Assembly (NCBI GenBank): GCA_009914645.1
Contig: VFLB01000306.1
Location: 1-9,217 of the forward strand
DNA: 9,217 bases
Source: Synechococcaceae bacterium Bin_79_3
GTDB lineage: Bacteria > Cyanobacteriota > Cyanobacteriia > PCC-6307 > Cyanobiaceae
Direction: 5' to 3'
The position numbers and the translations under genes are program-made. Every line of letters begins with the position of its first letter. Within the stretch, counting starts at the first letter, position 1. The notes below the pieces were generated by a model, which did no database searches, was not told where the DNA came from, and saw nothing but the letters and a program-made list of their open reading frames with translations. Shown piece after piece: positions 6,124-9,217 of the stretch.

Positions 6124-7325
6124 AGGCCAGCTTTGGGGTATGTCTAATTCCCCTATTTGGCGGTTTTATTTTATGGATCACAGCCCCTAAGCCTCAGCAG
6201 GGTGATTTCAAATCACTGTTGAGCCAGGCATCCTTAGCCCAAAATTTGCCGATTCAGCCACAGCAACCACTGCCGCGGATCTGGAAACAACGCTTGCCTC
6301 CGCTTTTAGCAATGCGCTTATGGCGGCAAGGCAACGGTTCTTGGTTGCAGATTTGGGGCCCCCATGCGGATTCATCTCCTCTGTTAGTGCTGAGGGCTGG
6401 TAAGGAAGCGGATACGGTTCCTTTAAGCCTGCGGTGGGGCCCATATCGCGTAGTGGCAGCTGATGCCCTTGGTTTGCAGAGTTTGCAGCAATCGCTTCGC
6501 GATAAAGCCCATCATCGTTCTGGCCCCCGCTGTGAGGCCTTGGAGGGTTCAGACGCGGCCTTGTTTTGGTCTGGAGCTGGTTTAGTGGCCACAACGGCTA
6601 ATTGGTCGCCATTTTTAATGCCATTGCAGCAGGGTTGTTTTCAGTTGCAAGGTATGCGTTGGTGGGGAAAAACAAGGGGTGGCGAAGGGGTTTTGCGCTC
6701 CATTGGCCCAATGGCACAACCCCTAGAGCCCGTTTGGCCAACCAGTGCAGCTCCTTTGTTACTGCAGGGGGATTCTTTGGCCCCCCTATTGGGGCCCTTG
6801 TTAGCGCCTTTGCTTGATGGGGCTAGTAAAAAACTTTTACTGCAAAGCCCCTTTCAGCTGCAGCTGCTTTTTAATCCAGCAAATAACCCTTATCAAGCCA
6901 GTATTTGGATCACACTTCAGCCCCAAGGCAAGCGAGCCAGGCAAGATTTTGCACAGCTTTTAGAGCGTTTTAAAAAGCAATTGCCAGGCGAACTGGAGCT
7001 AAAAAGCCAAAACGGTGTTTCTGAGCTGCGAAATCCAAAGGGTTGGGTGCAGGCCGGTTGGCGTTGGCTTGGGAGCAACAAGCTTCTAATTGTGCTGGGT
7101 GCCTCTCCAAATAATCAGCTACCGCCGAGGGTGGTTTTATCTGGTTTCAAGCAGTTATCAGGCCTCACCCTTGTGGCTGCCCCCCGGCTTCTAGATCAAC
7201 GCGGCCTGTTGCCAGAAAATATGCCCTTGGTATTAAAAAAATCGGCCCTGTTTAGGGGCCATTGGCGAGCGGGTAGGGCAGGAGCTGCCGCTCAAGTGAT
7301 AGGTGTTTCAGAAACGCTTGATTGA
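6120..7325 (+). CDS. Membrane-anchored protein of unknown function
   Basis: About 401 residues if it begins at TTG 6120; an in-frame ATG at 6054 would add 22 residues and overlap the preceding small gene by 70 bp. The TTG start gives a short basic beginning followed at once by a hydrophobic stretch (FGVCLIPLFGGFILWIT), and its TTGA overlap with the preceding stop suggests coupled translation. That stretch is a signal anchor, so the rest probably lies in the periplasm or thylakoid lumen. The soluble part is rich in Leu, Gln and Trp, has no catalytic motif I recognise, and contains alternating hydrophobic segments suggesting beta structure (for example SPFQLQLLFNP and ASIWITLQPQG). It loosely recalls the cyanobacterial DUF3352 proteins, but I could not support that. 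Its last 34 bp overlap the end of thf1 on the other strand. No frame breaks are seen. Confidence 0.75.
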   Translation: MKASFGVCLIPLFGGFILWITAPKPQQGDFKSLLSQASLAQNLPIQPQQPLPRIWKQRLPPLLAMRLWRQGNGSWLQIWGPHADSSPLLVLRAGKEADTVPLSLRWGPYRVVAADALGLQSLQQSLRDKAHHRSGPRCEALEGSDAALFWSGAGLVATTANWSPFLMPLQQGCFQLQGMRWWGKTRGGEGVLRSIGPMAQPLEPVWPTSAAPLLLQGDSLAPLLGPLLAPLLDGASKKLLLQSPFQLQLLFNPANNPYQASIWITLQPQGKRARQDFAQLLERFKKQLPGELELKSQNGVSELRNPKGWVQAGWRWLGSNKLLIVLGASPNNQLPPRVVLSGFKQLSGLTLVAAPRLLDQRGLLPENMPLVLKKSALFRGHWRAGRAGAAAQVIGVSETLD

Positions 7326-7975
7326 CGCTCCCGCCGGCGTTTTACCGAAGCCACGGTTTCTTCCATCATTTCAACCGCTTGGGCCATCTTTTCTAAATTG
7401 CTTGCATAAAGACCCATGTCTTTATCAAGTTTCTCTTGTTGTAGTCCCATTTGTTCGCCAACGCTTGCAGCGCGCTTGCGAATTGCTTCAGGTTCTTGAT
7501 CATTGCCGCCGCTTAGATCCTGGATCAGGGCCATTAAGCCAACGGCATGGAGCCTGGAGTAATGAAAATCGGCGCGAGTTGCCTGTTGCAACACTTGCTT
7601 AAGCGGTTCAGGCGCCCCCTCTCCACGTGCTTCTAGCCAGCTGCTGATCTCTTTTTCCCCGTGGGGGGAAATTCCGTTTGTGAGTTCTGAGGCTTGCCGC
7701 CGCATTACTTCAGTGCTAAGGCTTGTGGCAACGCAGAGAGCTTGAAAAAGGTCTTCCCTGCGATCCTCCGGTTGGAAACCCTTGGTGAAATTATCGAATA
7801 CTTGGGTGAGCCCAAGGGAGAAGAGGGCATCTGCCTGGAAGCCCTGTTGGCAGGAAAGAAGATGTAATTCCACAAGTAGCTCATCCACCACACGGCGGTA
7901 GAGCCCGGGGATCACCCTTGGATAAGCGGCGAAGAAACGCCTTTTGCTGTCTGCCACGGTTTGGCAATCACCCAC
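7292..7975 (-). CDS. thf1: Thf1/Psb29, photosystem II biogenesis and thylakoid formation protein
   Basis: 227 residues, usual length for Thf1 (Psb29). In cyanobacteria and plants this protein is needed for normal photosystem II assembly or repair and for stability of the FtsH protease complex at the thylakoid membrane. The conserved N-terminal block covers residues 7-40 (VADSKRRFFAAYPRVI, then GLYRRVVDELLVELHLL). FHYSRLHAVGL (137-147) is the second signature. Residues about 172-215 form the expected C-terminal coiled coil, ending in a basic VKRRRERQ. There is no signal peptide, consistent with a peripheral cytoplasmic-side protein. The start is GTG at 7975 with a weak AAGGGA before it. It is divergent from clpP across 86 bp, and its 3' end overlaps the unknown membrane-anchored gene by 34 bp. 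An ftsH gene lies less than 1 kb upstream, matching its known partner. Confidence 0.93.
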   Translation of the reverse strand: MGDCQTVADSKRRFFAAYPRVIPGLYRRVVDELLVELHLLSCQQGFQADALFSLGLTQVFDNFTKGFQPEDRREDLFQALCVATSLSTEVMRRQASELTNGISPHGEKEISSWLEARGEGAPEPLKQVLQQATRADFHYSRLHAVGLMALIQDLSGGNDQEPEAIRKRAASVGEQMGLQQEKLDKDMGLYASNLEKMAQAVEMMEETVASVKRRRERQSSVSETPIT

Positions 7976-8031
7976 TGGATTCCCTTTCTGATAAAAACGA
8001 CCTTAGCGCTCGGCAGCCATAGGGCAGTTAG

Positions 8032-8037
8032 TAGTAT
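8032..8037 (+). promoter_or_regulatory. Possible -10 element of clpP
   Basis: TAGTAT matches four of six positions of the TATAAT consensus and lies 24 bp before the clpP ATG, giving a leader of under 20 bases. No convincing -35 box is seen 17 bp upstream. If correct, it excludes the in-frame TTG at 8038 as a start. Confidence 0.3.
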
Positions 8038-8061
8038 TTGTGCAGATATTTGAAGAACGCC

Positions 8062-8652
8062 ATGATTCCTATTGTTATTGAAGATTCAGGTAGGGGCGAA
8101 AGGGCTTTTGATATTTATTCAAGGTTGCTAAGGGAGCGCATAGTTTTCTTGGGGGAACCAGTTACATCCGATTCTGCAAACAGAATCGTTGCCCAGCTTT
8201 TATTTCTTGAAGCGGAGGATCCAGAAAAAGATATTTTTCTATATATAAATTCCCCAGGTGGATCTGTTTACGATGGCTTGGGCATTTTTGACACAATGCA
8301 ACATGTAAAGCCCGATGTTCAAACGGTTTGCGTTGGTTTAGCTGCCAGTATGGGTGCATTTCTTCTTGCTGCAGGAGCGGCCGGAAAACGTAGCAGCCTC
8401 CAACATTCGAGGATAATGATCCACCAACCTTTAGGTGGTGCTTCTGGTCAAGCTTCTGATATACGTATCCAAGCAAATGAAATTTTATATCTTAAAAATC
8501 GCCTCAATGAAGAGTTAGCCAGCCGCACCAATCAGCCTCTAGATAGGGTTAAAAAAGATACAGATAGAGACTTTTTCATGTCTCCTGTTGAAGCTGTTAG
8601 TTATGGGCTTATAGACAAAGTTATCGATCAACGCCCGATTCATGCAATATAA
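8062..8652 (+). CDS. clpP: ATP-dependent Clp protease proteolytic subunit
   Basis: 196 residues from ATG 8062. ClpP is a serine protease that forms a barrel of two heptameric rings and degrades proteins unfolded by ClpC/ClpX. The opening [20 protein letters not shown] is typical of one cyanobacterial ClpP paralogue. [18 protein letters not shown] (62-79) forms the oxyanion region. The catalytic triad is Ser96 (GLAASMGAF), His121 (MIHQP) and Asp170 (TDRDFFMS), all present, so this is an active ClpP and not ClpR. The in-frame TTG at 8038 would add eight residues not usual for the family. GAAG lies a few bases before the ATG. It is divergent from thf1 and ends four bases from the end of the small DUF7219-like gene, so any terminator must lie inside coding sequence. 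Cyanobacteria carry several clpP genes; I leave the paralogue number open. Confidence 0.97.
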   Translation: MIPIVIEDSGRGERAFDIYSRLLRERIVFLGEPVTSDSANRIVAQLLFLEAEDPEKDIFLYINSPGGSVYDGLGIFDTMQHVKPDVQTVCVGLAASMGAFLLAAGAAGKRSSLQHSRIMIHQPLGGASGQASDIRIQANEILYLKNRLNEELASRTNQPLDRVKKDTDRDFFMSPVEAVSYGLIDKVIDQRPIHAI

Positions 8653-8656
8653 TTAA

Positions 8657-8929
8657 TTATTTGCCTAAAAGTTCTAGGTGACTATTTTTGAGTTGTTGCC
8701 ATATTTGCTTGATTTCAGCATAAGCGTAGTCTTGGCTTACTTTTCCGTTTCCTTGTAAGGCAACAATTAATCCAACACGTTCTGCAAATTGTTCTAAATT
8801 TTGATGGAATGCTAGCTTTTCTGGGCTCCAATCTTCACCTCTAAAACTTGTATGTGCTTCCAGAGGTGAATGAGTGCCATCCATTCCAGGTGAAATCGGA
8901 TCTTCAAATGAACTTTGATTTTCTGACAT
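8657..8929 (-). CDS. Small conserved cyanobacterial protein (DUF7219-like)
   Basis: 90 residues. The N-terminal third is polar and looks disordered. From about residue 30 it matches the pattern I know for a small cyanobacterial family (DUF7219): RGEDWSPEKLAFHQNLEQFA (30-49), ERVGLIVALQGNGKVS and YAEIKQIWQQLKNS, which suggests a compact helical domain. Function is unknown and there is no signal peptide or membrane span. The start is ATG at 8929. It follows ftsH on the same strand after 34 bp of AT-rich sequence without a hairpin, so it may be read from the same message. Its end faces clpP, four bases apart. Family assignment is from memory and should be treated as likely rather than certain. 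Confidence 0.75.
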   Translation of the reverse strand: MSENQSSFEDPISPGMDGTHSPLEAHTSFRGEDWSPEKLAFHQNLEQFAERVGLIVALQGNGKVSQDYAYAEIKQIWQQLKNSHLELLGK

Positions 8930-8963
8930 TATAAAAATATTTGATGTTTGTAATATGGTTTAT

Positions 8964-9217
8964 TTAAGAGAGCCCTGCGGGTAGTAACGGGGAAAACCTT
9001 TCTTTTTCAGGAATTGGGGAAAACCGACTCACCACCTCTCTAAATCTTTCACCATCAAGGCTTTCACTTTCTATTAAAAGTTCAACCAAGCAATCCATGC
9101 ATGGGCGCTGTTTTTCAAGTAATGCAAGCGTATCTTGGTAGCATTTATCCACAATTAAACGCACTTGCCCGTCAATGCGATTTGTTATTGAGTCTGATAC
9201 ATCGCTGCGGGTCATTA
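8964..9217 (-). CDS. ftsH: FtsH-type ATP-dependent zinc metalloprotease, C-terminal end (5' part beyond window)
   Basis: Only the last 84 codons are visible and the frame is open to the right edge. The ATG at 9215 is therefore an internal methionine, not a start. The segment SDVSDSITNRIDGQVRLIVD followed by KCYQDTLALLEKQR matches the C-terminal helical part of the FtsH M41 protease domain, in which the pattern S(E/D)..ID..VR.(I/L)V is conserved. It continues with LVELLIESESLDGERFREVVS, the counterpart of LLEKETLDGEEF, and ends in a short PEKERFSPLL tail. The AAA ATPase module, HEXXH zinc site and membrane spans would be outside the window. Cyanobacteria have about four FtsH proteins, and which one this is cannot be decided here. 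The helices and tail fit a thylakoid-type member in photosystem II repair, which thf1 nearby would suit. Confidence 0.85.
   Translation of the reverse strand, partial: MTRSDVSDSITNRIDGQVRLIVDKCYQDTLALLEKQRPCMDCLVELLIESESLDGERFREVVSRFSPIPEKERFSPLLPAGLS

Noticed and set aside
6208..6594. 128-codon minus-strand frame inside the unknown membrane-anchored gene
   Set aside because: It lies wholly opposite a longer frame with a credible membrane anchor and looks compositionally random. It is a shadow.
6120..7325. Assignment of the unknown gene to DUF3352
   Set aside because: Only a general resemblance (membrane anchor plus lumenal domain, MKA-like start). I could not identify family motifs.
8038..8061. 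TTG at 8038 as start of clpP
   Set aside because: ATG at 8062 gives the standard N-terminus MIPIVIE, and a possible -10 element ends just before 8038.
9213..9215. ATG at 9215 as the start of an 83-residue gene
   Set aside because: The frame stays open to the window edge and the protein is plainly the C-terminal part of FtsH, so the Met is internal.
1..9217. Mobile elements, CRISPR arrays, defence genes or tRNAs
   Set aside because: No transposase, integrase, direct-repeat array, terminal inverted repeats or cloverleaf was seen. The gene content is core cyanobacterial.

Overview
The window reads as a chromosome segment of a marine-type picocyanobacterium (the Prochlorococcus / Synechococcus / Cyanobium group). 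The evidence is petN (cytochrome b6f subunit VIII), thf1/psb29, a lumenal TPM-domain protein, a cyanobacterial-type ClpP and ClpS, and a 6S RNA candidate directly after purK. Base composition looks intermediate and even throughout. I see no insertion sequence, prophage gene, tRNA, rRNA or CRISPR array. Genes are densely packed, with several tail-to-tail overlaps and many GTG/TTG starts. This is core genome rather than an accessory island.

Left part (1-4957). A TPM-domain protein with a signal peptide runs off the left edge on the minus strand. It diverges from a MidA/COG1565-family SAM-dependent methyltransferase (plus). The methyltransferase ends 11 bp inside the end of aroB (3-dehydroquinate synthase, minus). 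Across a 72-bp divergent spacer from aroB lie a lone MalF/UgpA-type sugar ABC permease and, 15 bp later, purK (purine synthesis).

Middle (4958-5930). A 215-bp gap after purK folds like 6S RNA: a closing stem, an open middle, an apical arm, and a competing central hairpin. On the minus strand, facing it, are clpS and a DUF2103 protein, tightly coupled. Divergent from clpS is petN.

Right part (5931-9217). After petN come an overlooked 58-residue single-span membrane protein and an unrecognised membrane-anchored protein of about 400 residues, whose end overlaps the end of thf1 (minus) by 34 bp. clpP (plus) diverges from thf1 and meets a small DUF7219-like gene (minus), which follows the C-terminus of an FtsH protease that enters from the right edge.

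Functionally, much of the window concerns thylakoid membranes and protein quality control: TPM protein, petN, thf1, ftsH, clpP and clpS. Housekeeping genes (aroB, purK, 6S RNA) lie in between. No clearly new multi-gene system is visible. The most interesting items are the 6S RNA with its two mutually exclusive folds, the two uncharacterised membrane proteins downstream of petN, the altered substrate pocket of ClpS, and the protease/thylakoid gene neighbourhood.
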